A stretch of 64,000 nt of DNA, taken from contig CAZLMW010000010.1 in NCBI GenBank assembly GCA_964560875.1, positions 1 through 64,000 of the forward strand, written 5' to 3'. The position numbers were made by a program, and so were the translations under genes. The notes below the pieces were generated by a model that made no database searches, had not been told where the DNA came from, and was given only the letters and a program-made list of their open reading frames with translations. Below are positions 51,901 to 60,821 of this stretch, in pieces (position 1 is the first letter of the stretch; the number at the start of each line of letters is the position of its first letter). The stretch is from CAZLMW01 sp964560875 (lineage in GTDB: Bacteria; Myxococcota_A; UBA9042).

Positions 51901-51970
51901 CTGTTTCTAACGGGCGATCGGGCGCAGAGGTATTGATATAGCTTCGACGGGCGATCGCCCGTCCTGGATG
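51901..51970. repeat. palindrome-rich intergenic segment
   Basis: Contains a perfect 18-bp palindrome, gacgggcgatcgcccgtc (51946-51963), and an earlier half-related copy, aacgggcgatcgggcg (51909-51924). The intervening gtattgatatagcttcg resembles 15768-15784. No gene is seen between 51781 and 52106. Confidence 0.7.
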
Positions 51971-52106
51971 CCCTGGCGGCCCGCTGTGGGCATTTTGCCA
52001 TCTCAAAACACCCCCAAACGGCTCCCGCGGGGAAAGCGAGGCTGGGGCTGGGGCGGGCAAACGTCGCGCCGTTCGCGCAACGCTGTTTCTGGAAATCGGG
52101 GCTTTT

Positions 52107-53225
52107 CTAGAAATACGGGCCCGGATCTTCGCAGTAGGCCTTCAGTTTGCGGCGATACCAGGTCTGGTCCTCCGCTGAGCGCTCGTTCTCAAGCTCCCGC
52201 ATGTAGGCGTTGGCGGCGTCGCGGGCGCCGCGGATCATCGATGCCCCTTCGCCGTTCTTGAAGGACCGCAGCTCGCCTTCTTCCGCGGTCGAGTCCCGGT
52301 CGCCGAAGACCTTGGCGAGCTTCACCTTCTTCTTGAGGTCGGTCAGGCGCCGGTAGTACTTGGCGCAGGCGTTGATGCGTTTTTGGCCCTTTTTCTGCCA
52401 GCTCGCGCCGCTCGGACGACGACCAGCAGACGAACGGGCTGAGCCACGTGACCTGCGCCGAGTCTTCTTTCGCGCCGCGGGTCTTGTCGGCGGATCGGGC
52501 TGGGCCTTGGCGACCACATTCGCGGCAGAAGGCCCGGCGTCTCGCGTGAACCCAGCATCGACTGCCGCCGCGGCGGCCGCGCCAACGTCAGGCTCGTCCT
52601 TGACCGCGATTGCGGCGTCGGTGGCCGGGGAACCACGAGCGTCGGTTGTCGATGCTTCGTCGATGTCGCCTGCTGCCCCGGCATCAACCGCTGTCGCCGA
52701 TTCCGCTGCCTGCCGGTCCGGCGCCTCGGTTGCCGGGCTCTTCTCTTCGCCAGCTTGCGTCGCCTTGTCGGCCGTGTTCGCGGCGGCAACGGGGGCGTCT
52801 GCTGCAACCTGGGCAAGCGCCTTGGGCGCGTCGGATTCGCCGACAATGCTCTTGGCAAGCATCAAACCGCCGGCCACGCCGACGATGATCGCGACCACGA
52901 TGCCTACCGGCAGCCAGTTGCGGCCGGGCGGCTCCGGTTCGATCGCCCCCTGGGTGGGAAACGGCAGCGGCGTGCGCCGCGGGACCGGTGGCGGCTGGTC
53001 GGCAGCGACATTCGTGTACGCAGCCGTTGGCGCAGGCGAACCGTGATCGCTCTCCGTCGGGACCGGCGGCGGCACGTCGTCATCGACAGCTTCGCTCGAG
53101 CCGGGACCGTGCACGACGATGTCCGCGCCGCACCGACGGCACGAAAAACGCATGCGTGCACCGGGTCGCATCGAGCGCTCTTCGAGGCGGTAGCGGGCCT
53201 CGCAGTTGGGGCATTGGGCGTGCAC
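52107..53225 (-). CDS. zinc-ribbon, single-pass membrane protein with Ala/Asp-rich linker
   Basis: A 372-residue protein. The N-terminal 36 residues form an MJ0042-type zinc ribbon (CPNCEARYRLEE then CRRCG). A Pro-rich stretch with PPPVPRRTPLPFP leads to one membrane helix (about 104-123). Beyond it is a low-complexity Ala/Asp/Thr region (about 130-245), a basic segment (KKTRRRSRGSARS), and a conserved-looking C-terminal part with YYRRLTDLKKKVKLAKVF and RRKLKAYCEDPGPYF. This plan is common in myxobacterial gliding or polarity-type proteins, but no function is known. It is divergent from the aminopeptidase gene. Confidence 0.75.
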   Translation of the reverse strand: MHAQCPNCEARYRLEERSMRPGARMRFSCRRCGADIVVHGPGSSEAVDDDVPPPVPTESDHGSPAPTAAYTNVAADQPPPVPRRTPLPFPTQGAIEPEPPGRNWLPVGIVVAIIVGVAGGLMLAKSIVGESDAPKALAQVAADAPVAAANTADKATQAGEEKSPATEAPDRQAAESATAVDAGAAGDIDEASTTDARGSPATDAAIAVKDEPDVGAAAAAAVDAGFTRDAGPSAANVVAKAQPDPPTRPAARKKTRRRSRGSARSSAGRRPSGASWQKKGQKRINACAKYYRRLTDLKKKVKLAKVFGDRDSTAEEGELRSFKNGEGASMIRGARDAANAYMRELENERSAEDQTWYRRKLKAYCEDPGPYF

Positions 53226-53416
53226 GTGTCCCCCGAATTGGTCGGGCGTCTTTGCCTGAGTCGGTGACTCATGGATAGCGCCCAGTCAGAAACGAGGCAA
53301 GAAGTGCGCCAAGACGGCCGCAGATCGCGGGGGCGTGCGGACCGCTCCGGCCGGTCCTTCCAAGTCGCGGTTGGGACCGGTACTTTCACGCGGCTGAGCA
53401 CCTGCACGGAGGCCCC

Positions 53417-54814
53417 ATGGCGACCCCATCGACCGGCATCGACATCTGCCTGCACGCGGATGCGGCCGACCTGCCCGACAACGGCACGCGCTTGCTCAGC
53501 ACTGAAGGGGTCGCGGCCACGTTGCAGCTCGGCGATGCGTTGCAGGTCGACCTGGCCATCTCCTCGCCCACCCGCGCCGAGGCCCGCTGGGAGACCTGGC
53601 AGGTGTTGCGCCGCCTCAAGTCGCTGCATCCGATCAGCGATTGGCGGCTCTCGGCTTCGGCTGGCGTGGCGGACGAAACGCTCGCGACGATCGGGCTCGA
53701 CCTGCACAACGCGGCCAACGGCAAGCTGAAGATCGACGGCAACGCGACCGTGGAAGCCGAGGTGGCCCGGATCGGTGCAGCGGAAGATCTCTACCGCGCC
53801 TGGGTCAACGAAGATCCGACAAAGCGGACGAGCCTGAAGATCGCCGCGGACGCGGTCGCCTTCGCCGAAGAGAACGAACATGTCACGTGCACGGTCATGG
53901 CCGAAGACGAGCTGGAAGCCGAAGGGATGAACCTGCTGCTCGCGGTGGGCGGCGCAAGCCAGATCTCGCCGCCACGGCTGGTGATCGCGCGCTACGATCC
54001 GCCCGGCGCGTCCGGCGCCCCGCTGATGCTGCTCGGCAAAGGCATCACGTTCGACACCGGCGGCATCAACGTGAAGCCGTACGAGTCGTTCGTGTCGATG
54101 ATGAAAAACGACATGGGCGGCGCCGCGCTGGCGTGGGGGCTGTTCACGGCCCTGGTCCGCGCGCGCCATCCATGGTCGATCGTCGTGGTCATGGCGACCT
54201 GCGAAAACCCGATCGGCGAAAACGCGATGCGGCCCGGTTCGATCGTGCACAGCTACCGCGGTCACAAAGTCCGCATCGACCACACCGACGCGGAAGGGCG
54301 GCTCGTGCTGGCCGACGGGTTGGCGTGGGCAAGCGAGCGACATGACCCGCGCCTCGTCGTTTCGTTCGCCACGCTGACGACCGCCGCGCTCATCGCCTAC
54401 GGCCCCTATACGACACCCGTCCACTTCGCCGGTCCGGAGCTGCAGTCGTTGCTCGCCAGCGCCAGCAAGCGGACCGGGGAGGACCTGCACTTCATGCCGG
54501 TTCGAGCCTGGCACCGCGAGGCCAACCGCGACCAGGAGGCGGACCTCAAGAACACCGGACGCCTGCCGGGCCACGCCGTTCGCGGCGCTGGATCCCGCAA
54601 CGCCGGTCACTTCCTCCGCTACTTCACCGACGCGCCGCTTTGCCACTGCGATATCTTCGCGACGACGTGGAACTGGGCCGGTGACGCGCCTGGCTGCGGC
54701 TACGGAGCCACGGGAGCGCCCCTGCGGACCTGGCTCCACGCGCTCCTGGCAGCGCCGGACAAGGGGGTCGACCTCGAGGCCATCGCCGCGGCACGCACGG
54801 AGGCGGCGCGGTGA
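53417..54814 (+). CDS. M17 leucyl aminopeptidase family protein
   Basis: A 465-residue two-zinc aminopeptidase. The metal and catalytic motifs are present: GKGITFDTGGINVKP (Lys, Asp), MKNDMGGAA (Asp), and HTDAEGRLVLADG (Asp, Glu, Arg), where family members normally have NTDAEGR. The N-terminal 170 residues are divergent, as is usual. GGAGG lies four bases before the start. Its stop overlaps the next gene's GTG (GTGA), linking it to a Ser/Thr kinase-receiver fusion. Confidence 0.9.
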   Translation: MATPSTGIDICLHADAADLPDNGTRLLSTEGVAATLQLGDALQVDLAISSPTRAEARWETWQVLRRLKSLHPISDWRLSASAGVADETLATIGLDLHNAANGKLKIDGNATVEAEVARIGAAEDLYRAWVNEDPTKRTSLKIAADAVAFAEENEHVTCTVMAEDELEAEGMNLLLAVGGASQISPPRLVIARYDPPGASGAPLMLLGKGITFDTGGINVKPYESFVSMMKNDMGGAALAWGLFTALVRARHPWSIVVVMATCENPIGENAMRPGSIVHSYRGHKVRIDHTDAEGRLVLADGLAWASERHDPRLVVSFATLTTAALIAYGPYTTPVHFAGPELQSLLASASKRTGEDLHFMPVRAWHREANRDQEADLKNTGRLPGHAVRGAGSRNAGHFLRYFTDAPLCHCDIFATTWNWAGDAPGCGYGATGAPLRTWLHALLAAPDKGVDLEAIAAARTEAAR

Positions 54815-56250
54815 AGATCTGCCCCAATTGCCAGCGGAAATACGCTGCAAAGTTGATGTATTGCCCGCGTGACGGCGCGCGGCTCGACGAGCTCGTCGCC
54901 GGCGATCCCCTCGTCGGTCACATCGTTGACGGGCGCTACCGCATCGACGACCGCATCGACGAAGGCGGCATCGGCATCGTCTACCGCGCCCATCACGAGC
55001 AGATGCCGCGCGTGGCCGCGCTCAAAATCCTGCGTCGCGAATACACGACCAACGCCGAGCTCGTCGCTCGTTTTCAGCGCGAAGTGCACACCATCGTCCG
55101 CATCGACCACCCCAACATCGTCGAGGTGTACGACTGCGGTCACGATGAGCGCGCCGGCTACTACGTCGCGATGCGCTTTCTGGAAGGCCAATCGCTCGCG
55201 GATCGCATCGACAATGGGCCGCAGCTCACCATGTTGCAGGCGCTGTCGGTGTGGGACGCGGTGACCGACGCCGTGATCGCCGCACACGACGAAGGCGTCA
55301 TCCACCGCGACATCAAGCCGGACAACATCTTCCTTGAAAACGACGTTCGCTCGCCGACGGGTTTTGTGACGCGGCTGCTCGACTTCGGGCTGGCCAAGCT
55401 CACCGAAGGGTGGACCGAGACCCATGGCCAGTCGTCACCACGATTGACGGCGGCGTCGCTTGCGATCGGCACGCCCGGCACCATGGCGCCCGAGCAGATT
55501 CGCGGCAAAGAAGCCGACGAACGCAGCGACGTCTACTCGCTGGCCTGTGTGCTGCACGAGCTGCTGACCGGCCGGCAGGTGTTTGCGGCGAACACCCGCC
55601 CCGAGATGTATCGGCTGCACGTCTTCGAAGCCGCCAAGCCGCCATCATCGCAGCCCGGTTGCAGCTGGATCACACCAGCGACCGACGAGCTGATGCTCAA
55701 GATGCTGGCGAAGGAGCGCGACGAACGGCCCCGGACCGTCCGCGAGGTCGTGCGGCTGCTCGAGAAGGAACGCCACGCGCTCGAGGCCGGGTGGACCGCT
55801 GCGCACATCGAGTCCGAGCTCGACTTCATGCGTTTCGAGGACATCCCGGCACGACGCACGCACTTGCGGCAGACCGCGATCGGCACGGACACGGTGCTGG
55901 TGGTCGACGATGAGACGTCGATTCGCAAGCTAATCGGCCTGCTGCTGACCCGCAACGGATACGAGGTCGCCGAAGCCACCGGCGGTCAAGAGGCCCTGAT
56001 GTGGCTCGGCCGGAACACCAAACCCGCCGCGATCGTGCTCGACATGATGATGCCGGGGATGGACGGCGCGACGTGTCTTCGCGGGATTCGGTCGCTCGGG
56101 TTCACGGGACCGGTCGTGTTGTGCACGTCGATGGACGACAACGCCATCCCCCAGCCGCTGCGCGACGCCCCCAACGTCGGCATCGTCGACAAGGTCGGCG
56201 CGCTGCACGAGGTCATCGAGCGCATCAAGGGCCTCACCGACAGCGCGTGA
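54811..56250 (+). CDS. zinc-ribbon Ser/Thr kinase fused to a response-regulator receiver
   Basis: A 479-residue protein. Residues 1-22 form a zinc ribbon (CPNCQRK...YCPRDGARL). A Hanks kinase domain (about 42-330) has GGIGIVYRA, K72, HRDIKPDNIFLEN (D167), DFGLAKL (D191) and GTMAPEQI. A C-terminal receiver (about 361-475) has VLVVDDETS, phosphoacceptor D411 in IVLDMMMPGMDG, S440 and K461, so it looks functional. Having both modules in one chain would let a two-component phosphate signal control a Ser/Thr kinase. GTG start overlaps the aminopeptidase stop; its stop overlaps the GTG of the next gene. Confidence 0.9.
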   Translation: MKICPNCQRKYAAKLMYCPRDGARLDELVAGDPLVGHIVDGRYRIDDRIDEGGIGIVYRAHHEQMPRVAALKILRREYTTNAELVARFQREVHTIVRIDHPNIVEVYDCGHDERAGYYVAMRFLEGQSLADRIDNGPQLTMLQALSVWDAVTDAVIAAHDEGVIHRDIKPDNIFLENDVRSPTGFVTRLLDFGLAKLTEGWTETHGQSSPRLTAASLAIGTPGTMAPEQIRGKEADERSDVYSLACVLHELLTGRQVFAANTRPEMYRLHVFEAAKPPSSQPGCSWITPATDELMLKMLAKERDERPRTVREVVRLLEKERHALEAGWTAAHIESELDFMRFEDIPARRTHLRQTAIGTDTVLVVDDETSIRKLIGLLLTRNGYEVAEATGGQEALMWLGRNTKPAAIVLDMMMPGMDGATCLRGIRSLGFTGPVVLCTSMDDNAIPQPLRDAPNVGIVDKVGALHEVIERIKGLTDSA

Positions 56251-57242
56251 CCACCGCCTTCCAGAGCTGCCGTAAATGCCAGGCTTGGGTGCCGCAAGAC
56301 GCCCGCTGGTGCGCGATGTGCGGCGCCGCGAGCCCGATCGGATGGCGGCCGACCGTGCTCGGTGGCGACGTGATGGCCAAGGACCTGGGCAAGTGGCTGG
56401 GCGCAACCGGTGGCGTGTGGCTGGGCGCGACCGTGGGTATGATCTCCGTCGGCGGGGTCGGCGGCGCGCTTGTTGCCATCGGGGGCATTGTCGCGGGCGG
56501 CGGCATGGGCTGGTCGGTCGGTTCGATGCTCGGCAGCTGGCTGGACGACCAATACCTCTATCCGCGTCGGGGCCGGTCCGTCGCGGAGGTCAGCTCTCAC
56601 ATTGCGCGGCGCGTGTCGGAGTTGAACGCCGGGCTCGAACACATCGCTGTGTCGCGCAAGCGGGTCTCGGCGTCGGTGCAATCGGCGACCAGGACATCGG
56701 CCCTCGATGCGCTCGGACACGCCGAAAAGGCAACCATCCGCCAACTGGCCCGCTACCGGTTGGAAAAACGCCGCGTTGAGCTCGCCTGGTGGAACAACCG
56801 CATCGAGCCGCTGGTTGCCGGATGGGACCGCGCCGATCGCGAAACGTGCGAGCGCTGGCTCAACGACCTCATGGCGATCGTCCATGACGGCAAGAAGCTC
56901 CTGTCCGCGTGCGAAGAGGACGCCCAGGACGGCACGGCGGCGGCGATGCGGACAGCCGAAGCGGTCAGCCAGGGGTTGCATGCGTGCGAAGCGCTCCGCC
57001 AGGCGTTGTTGGTCCGGCAAGCGCAGGTCGTCGCGCAGAGCTCACCGGGCATGGACGAGGCGTTTTCGACAGCGGCGCTCGTTCCGATCGACGAAGCCAC
57101 CCTCGACCGCCAGCGAACCGCCGACGAAATCGCGGCGATGGTGGGCGACATGCCCGGGCTCGAGGAAGAGTCTCTGCGGCTCGCTGCCGAGCTCGATGCG
57201 ATCGACGAGGTTGAGCGGATCACCGACACCGGCGAGCATTGA
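56247..57242 (+). CDS. zinc-ribbon membrane protein with glycine-rich helices and coiled coil
   Basis: A 331-residue protein. The N-terminus has CRKCQAWVPQDARWCAMCG, a CxxC...CxxC zinc ribbon, then a glycine-rich hydrophobic stretch (about 45-90: VWLGATVGMISVGGVGGALVAIGGIVAGGG), probably one helical hairpin in the membrane. The rest is helical and probably coiled coil. There is no known domain. The GTG start overlaps the kinase-receiver stop (GTGA), so its role is probably tied to that kinase. Confidence 0.75.
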   Translation: MTTAFQSCRKCQAWVPQDARWCAMCGAASPIGWRPTVLGGDVMAKDLGKWLGATGGVWLGATVGMISVGGVGGALVAIGGIVAGGGMGWSVGSMLGSWLDDQYLYPRRGRSVAEVSSHIARRVSELNAGLEHIAVSRKRVSASVQSATRTSALDALGHAEKATIRQLARYRLEKRRVELAWWNNRIEPLVAGWDRADRETCERWLNDLMAIVHDGKKLLSACEEDAQDGTAAAMRTAEAVSQGLHACEALRQALLVRQAQVVAQSSPGMDEAFSTAALVPIDEATLDRQRTADEIAAMVGDMPGLEEESLRLAAELDAIDEVERITDTGEH

Positions 57243-57245
57243 GCC

Positions 57246-58403
57246 ATGACCGTTGCCCACCCCACCGTCAACGCCGCCCAGGCTAAGCAACTTCCGGGGT
57301 TGGATAGCCCCGCAAGTTTGACCGAGTCGATGGCGCGCGCCGCCGCGATCCGCGATCGGGCATGGGGGCGCACGCTCACGTGGTCACCCAAGGTGTTCCT
57401 TCCCCTCACACGATTATGCCGAAATCGTTGTGATTATTGTTCTTTTAGACGTAAGCGGAGAGACCCTGGCGAGCACACGATGTCGCCCGAAGATCTCGAA
57501 CGCGAGCTGGTTCGGGCCCGCGATGCCGGCGCCATTGAAGCGCTGCTCTGCCTCGGCGACGAACCCGAGAGCGCCTATCCCGGCTACGCGCGCCAGCTGG
57601 CCGGCTGGGGATTCGATTCGACCGTCGCCTACCTCGAGTTCGCGGCGCGACGCGCGCTTCATCACGGGCTCCTGCCGCATACAAACGCTGGCGTCCTCGA
57701 CGCCGACGCGATGGCCCGACTGCGCCCGGTCAACGTCAGCCTCGGACTGATGCTCGAAAACGCCAGCGAGCGGCTCTGTGAACGGGGAATGCCGCACCAC
57801 CGCGCGCCCGACAAGCGCCCCGCGCGCCGCATCGAAATGCACGAGAAAGCCGGCGCACTGCGCATACCCTTCACCTCTGGCCTGCTGCTCGGCATCGGCG
57901 AGACCTGGCAAGAACGCGTGGACACGGTCGACGTCATCGCCCGACTGCACGCGGCCGGCGGCCATATCCAGGAGGTCATCGTGCAGAACCTTCGTGCTCA
58001 TCCGGACACCGCCATGGCGGGTGCGATCGATCCTGCGCAAGCCGACGTCGCCGCGACCGTGGCCATGGCGCGCCAAAGACTGCCCGACGACATCTCGGTC
58101 CAGGCCCCACCCAACCTCAACGGCGGCGCGATCGAGCTGCTGATCGCGGCGGGGATCAACGATTTCGGCGGCATCTCGGCGGTCACGCCCGACTTCATCA
58201 ACCCCAACCACCCGTGGCCCCACATCGACAACTTGGCCGAACGGGTTGGCGCCTGCGGCTTCGAGTTGCGGCCGCGATTGCCGATCTACGCCAGCTACCT
58301 GGACGACACGTGGCTCGATCCGAGCCTTCACGCTGCCGTGAACGATGTGCTGGACCGATTCCCACAGATCGACCGTCCCCCCCTCACACAGAGAGCGACA
58401 TGA
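57246..58403 (+). CDS. cofG: FO synthase subunit 1 (7,8-didemethyl-8-hydroxy-5-deazariboflavin synthase, CofG)
   Basis: A 385-residue radical SAM enzyme that, with CofH, builds the deazaflavin chromophore (FO) of coenzyme F420 from tyrosine and a pyrimidine. The cluster motif CRNRCDYCSF (CxxxCxxC) lies near 59-67. Later stretches LLCLGDEPE, GLLLGIGETWQERVDT, QEVIVQNLRAHPDT and INDFGGISAVTPDFINPNHPWP are typical of CofG. The codons at the cysteine motif are unusually AT-rich (57407-57460). It starts 3 bases after the previous gene and overlaps cofH (ATGA). Confidence 0.95.
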   Translation: MTVAHPTVNAAQAKQLPGLDSPASLTESMARAAAIRDRAWGRTLTWSPKVFLPLTRLCRNRCDYCSFRRKRRDPGEHTMSPEDLERELVRARDAGAIEALLCLGDEPESAYPGYARQLAGWGFDSTVAYLEFAARRALHHGLLPHTNAGVLDADAMARLRPVNVSLGLMLENASERLCERGMPHHRAPDKRPARRIEMHEKAGALRIPFTSGLLLGIGETWQERVDTVDVIARLHAAGGHIQEVIVQNLRAHPDTAMAGAIDPAQADVAATVAMARQRLPDDISVQAPPNLNGGAIELLIAAGINDFGGISAVTPDFINPNHPWPHIDNLAERVGACGFELRPRLPIYASYLDDTWLDPSLHAAVNDVLDRFPQIDRPPLTQRAT

Positions 58404-59668
58404 CCGACAAGCTGGCCGACGTGGTCACCCTTCCCCGCCGCCTCGACGCGGCGGTCGCCCGTGCGCTTGAGAAGGCGCTGACGGGAGACGAGATCTCGGT
58501 GCCCGACGCCTTGACGCTGAGCGCAACGCGGGGCCGGGAGCTCCGAGCGCTGTGCGCGGTCGCCGATGAGCTTCGCAGGCGCCAGGCGGGCGACGATGTC
58601 AGCTACGTGGTGAATCGAAACATCAACTTCACCAATGTATGCGTAAAAGCATGTCACTTCTGCGCTTTTTCGAGGAAGTTGCGCGCTGAAGATGGGTACT
58701 TTCTCGACCGCGACGCGATTATCGAGCGAACACGCGTGGCCGTTGAGCATGGCGCGACAGAAGTCTGTCTGCAGGCCGGCCTCGCCCCCGATCTCGGACC
58801 CCGGTTCTACATCGACCTCGTGGCGGCGTTGCACGACGCGTTTCCCAGCATCCATCTGCACGCGCTGTCACCCGAAGAGATCAAGTACGGCTGCAAAGAC
58901 GCCGACATGGACGTTCGCTCCTACCTGGCCGAGCTCAAGGACGCCGGTCTTGGCTCGTTGCCTGGCACCTCGGCCGAGATCCTCGACGACACAATGCGAC
59001 AAGCCATCAGCCCGGGGCGCATCACGGTGGCGCAATGGCTCGAGGTCATCACGACCGCGCACGAGCTCGGCATCCCGACGACGTCAACGATGATGTTTGG
59101 CCACGTCGAAACGGCCGAAGACCAGGTCCGCCACATGGCGCTTCTGCGCGATATTCAGCACCAGACCGGCGGGTTCACGGAGTTCGTACCGCTCTCGTTC
59201 GTGCACGCCGAGGCGCCGCTGTTCGCGCAAAGCAAGGTCGACGGTGTGCAGCCAGGACCGACAGGAATCGATGTGATTCGGCTCTACGCGCTGGCCCGAC
59301 TGATGCTTGGCGCCACGTTCACCAACATCCAGGCGTCATGGGTCAAAGAAGGCCTGCGGATGGCCCAGGCGTTGCTGGATTGCGGCGTCAACGACCTCGG
59401 CGGCACGCTGATGAACGAGTCCATTTCGACGACAGCCGGCGCGAGCCACGGCCAGCTGGTCACCCCGGCCAACCTGCGCCACGTGATCCGCGCCGCCGGG
59501 CGGGTTCCTGTCCAGCGCAACACCATCTACGGGACGCTGCGACGCTTTGATGACCCGGAAAACGACGGAGACGAGGCGCTTAATGCTGTCACCGATGTCG
59601 CCAAGACGTTCGGCAGCTACGACGAGCTCGCTGCGAGCGACGAGCACCGCTACACGTATCGCCGCTGA
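58400..59668 (+). CDS. cofH: FO synthase subunit 2 (CofH)
   Basis: A 422-residue radical SAM protein, the second FO synthase subunit. It has the helix NRNINFTNVCVKACHFCAFS with the CxxxCxxC motif, LQAGLAPDLGPRFYIDLVAA, HALSPEEIKYG, GSLPGTSAEILDD, TTSTMMFGHVET and GGTLMNESISTTAGASHG. Codons around the cysteines (58611-58680) are AT-rich, as in cofG. In actinobacteria cofG and cofH are fused (FbiC); here they are separate, overlapping genes, the arrangement common in archaea. Confidence 0.95.
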   Translation: MTDKLADVVTLPRRLDAAVARALEKALTGDEISVPDALTLSATRGRELRALCAVADELRRRQAGDDVSYVVNRNINFTNVCVKACHFCAFSRKLRAEDGYFLDRDAIIERTRVAVEHGATEVCLQAGLAPDLGPRFYIDLVAALHDAFPSIHLHALSPEEIKYGCKDADMDVRSYLAELKDAGLGSLPGTSAEILDDTMRQAISPGRITVAQWLEVITTAHELGIPTTSTMMFGHVETAEDQVRHMALLRDIQHQTGGFTEFVPLSFVHAEAPLFAQSKVDGVQPGPTGIDVIRLYALARLMLGATFTNIQASWVKEGLRMAQALLDCGVNDLGGTLMNESISTTAGASHGQLVTPANLRHVIRAAGRVPVQRNTIYGTLRRFDDPENDGDEALNAVTDVAKTFGSYDELAASDEHRYTYRR

Positions 59669-59676
59669 CATCGCGG

Positions 59677-60219
59677 CTAGACGCCGATCTTGGTCAACTC
59701 GTCGATGTGAATCGCCTCGGTTTCGTCCGAGAAATCGCCATCGATACGGTCGCTGCCGCTGGTCACGCGGACATTCGGGTTGACGTCGATAGCGCGCTTG
59801 CCGCCCCAGGTCGACTTGATCTCGTCGTCGTGATCGTCGGCGGCCCGCATCACACCCCAGACCGACATGCGCAGCTCGTTTTCATCGAGGTTGGCGCCCA
59901 TGATGCCGTGCTTGAAGACGATGTCGTTGTTCTCGGCGAGGGCGAACGCGCCGAAATCGTGCTGCATGTTCAAGCGCAGCAGGTGTTCGAGCAGGGCTTC
60001 GTCCACGCGGGCCCCGGAGACGACCGTCGCGCGCACCAGGACGAGCGCGTCGTCATGCCACGGCAAGATCATCACCTCGACCTCGGCGCTACCGACCTCG
60101 ACGGCGAATGTGGACGTGTGCTGGGCGGCGGTGCAGTGATCGCCGAACAGGCCGATCATCAGGCGCGCAACGCGCTTGTAGACCGACTTCTGCTGGTCGG
60201 ATTGGAACGTGATGACCAT
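59677..60219 (-). CDS. YbjN-domain protein
   Basis: A 180-residue protein of the YbjN / type III secretion chaperone-like fold: FAVEVGSAEVEVMILPWHDDALVLVRATVV and LLEHLLRLNMQHDFGAFALAENNDIVFKHGI. Such proteins lack enzymatic residues and are thought to bind partners. The C-terminal 45 residues are acidic and polar. It converges on cofH with 8 bases between. Its link to F420 genes is unclear; it separates cofGH from cofDE. Confidence 0.7.
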   Translation of the reverse strand: MVITFQSDQQKSVYKRVARLMIGLFGDHCTAAQHTSTFAVEVGSAEVEVMILPWHDDALVLVRATVVSGARVDEALLEHLLRLNMQHDFGAFALAENNDIVFKHGIMGANLDENELRMSVWGVMRAADDHDDEIKSTWGGKRAIDVNPNVRVTSGSDRIDGDFSDETEAIHIDELTKIGV

Positions 60220-60324
60220 GGGCGCCCCTTGCGCGGGTCGGGCGTGACGTTTCGCGATAGGACATCATCGCCGGCAACCGACGCAGACGCAAAACGAGGC
60301 GCGCAGAAGCGCCGCCAGGACGAC

Positions 60325-60657
60325 TCAGGCGTCCGCGAGACTCGCGCAGCGGATGCAGGTGGTGGCGTATGGCAGCGCCTTGAGGCGGCCGGGTTTGATG
60401 GGGTTGTCACAGCGGACGCAATCGCCATAGACGCCCTCATCGATCCGCCCAAGGGCGTGCCTGATCTGCTGGATCTCGGCCAGGCCGACATCGTCCAGAC
60501 CTTCGAGGACTTGGTCATTTTCCTGGCGCTGAGCCTGTTCGGGGAGCGTCGCGTGCATCTGGCGGCGCAGGTCGCGCTCGATCGCGTCGATGCGGGTAAC
60601 AAGGCGCTCAAGGCGGGCTTCGAGCTCAGTGCGAACAGCGGTGAGGTTGGCTGTCAT
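60325..60657 (-). CDS. DksA/TraR-type zinc-finger protein
   Basis: A 110-residue protein: an N-terminal coiled coil (about 3-60) with VGLAEIQQIRHALGRIDEGVYGDC, then a four-Cys zinc finger CVRCDNPIKPGRLKALPYATTCIRC. This is the DksA/TraR C4 plan. DksA acts in the RNA polymerase secondary channel; the coiled-coil tip residues Asp-x-x-Asp are not obvious here, so the effect on transcription may differ. Confidence 0.85.
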   Translation of the reverse strand: MTANLTAVRTELEARLERLVTRIDAIERDLRRQMHATLPEQAQRQENDQVLEGLDDVGLAEIQQIRHALGRIDEGVYGDCVRCDNPIKPGRLKALPYATTCIRCASLADA

Positions 60658-60821
60658 TGGGTTCTCCGTCGGGCGCGGGGGTCGAGGTCAGTAGCGGTGC
60701 GCCCCCTCAAAGATAGACGCGTCGCAAGCGCTTCCAATGGCGACGGGGAGTGACGGGCGCCTCACAAGTGTCTGTATTTATTGCGTTGATCAGCAGTTCT
60801 TTGCGCTGCGGGCGGAGCGGG

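Noticed and set aside
57407..57460. Insertion of foreign DNA in cofG
   Set aside because: The protein is uninterrupted and the patch encodes the essential cysteine motif, so it is codon choice, not an insert.
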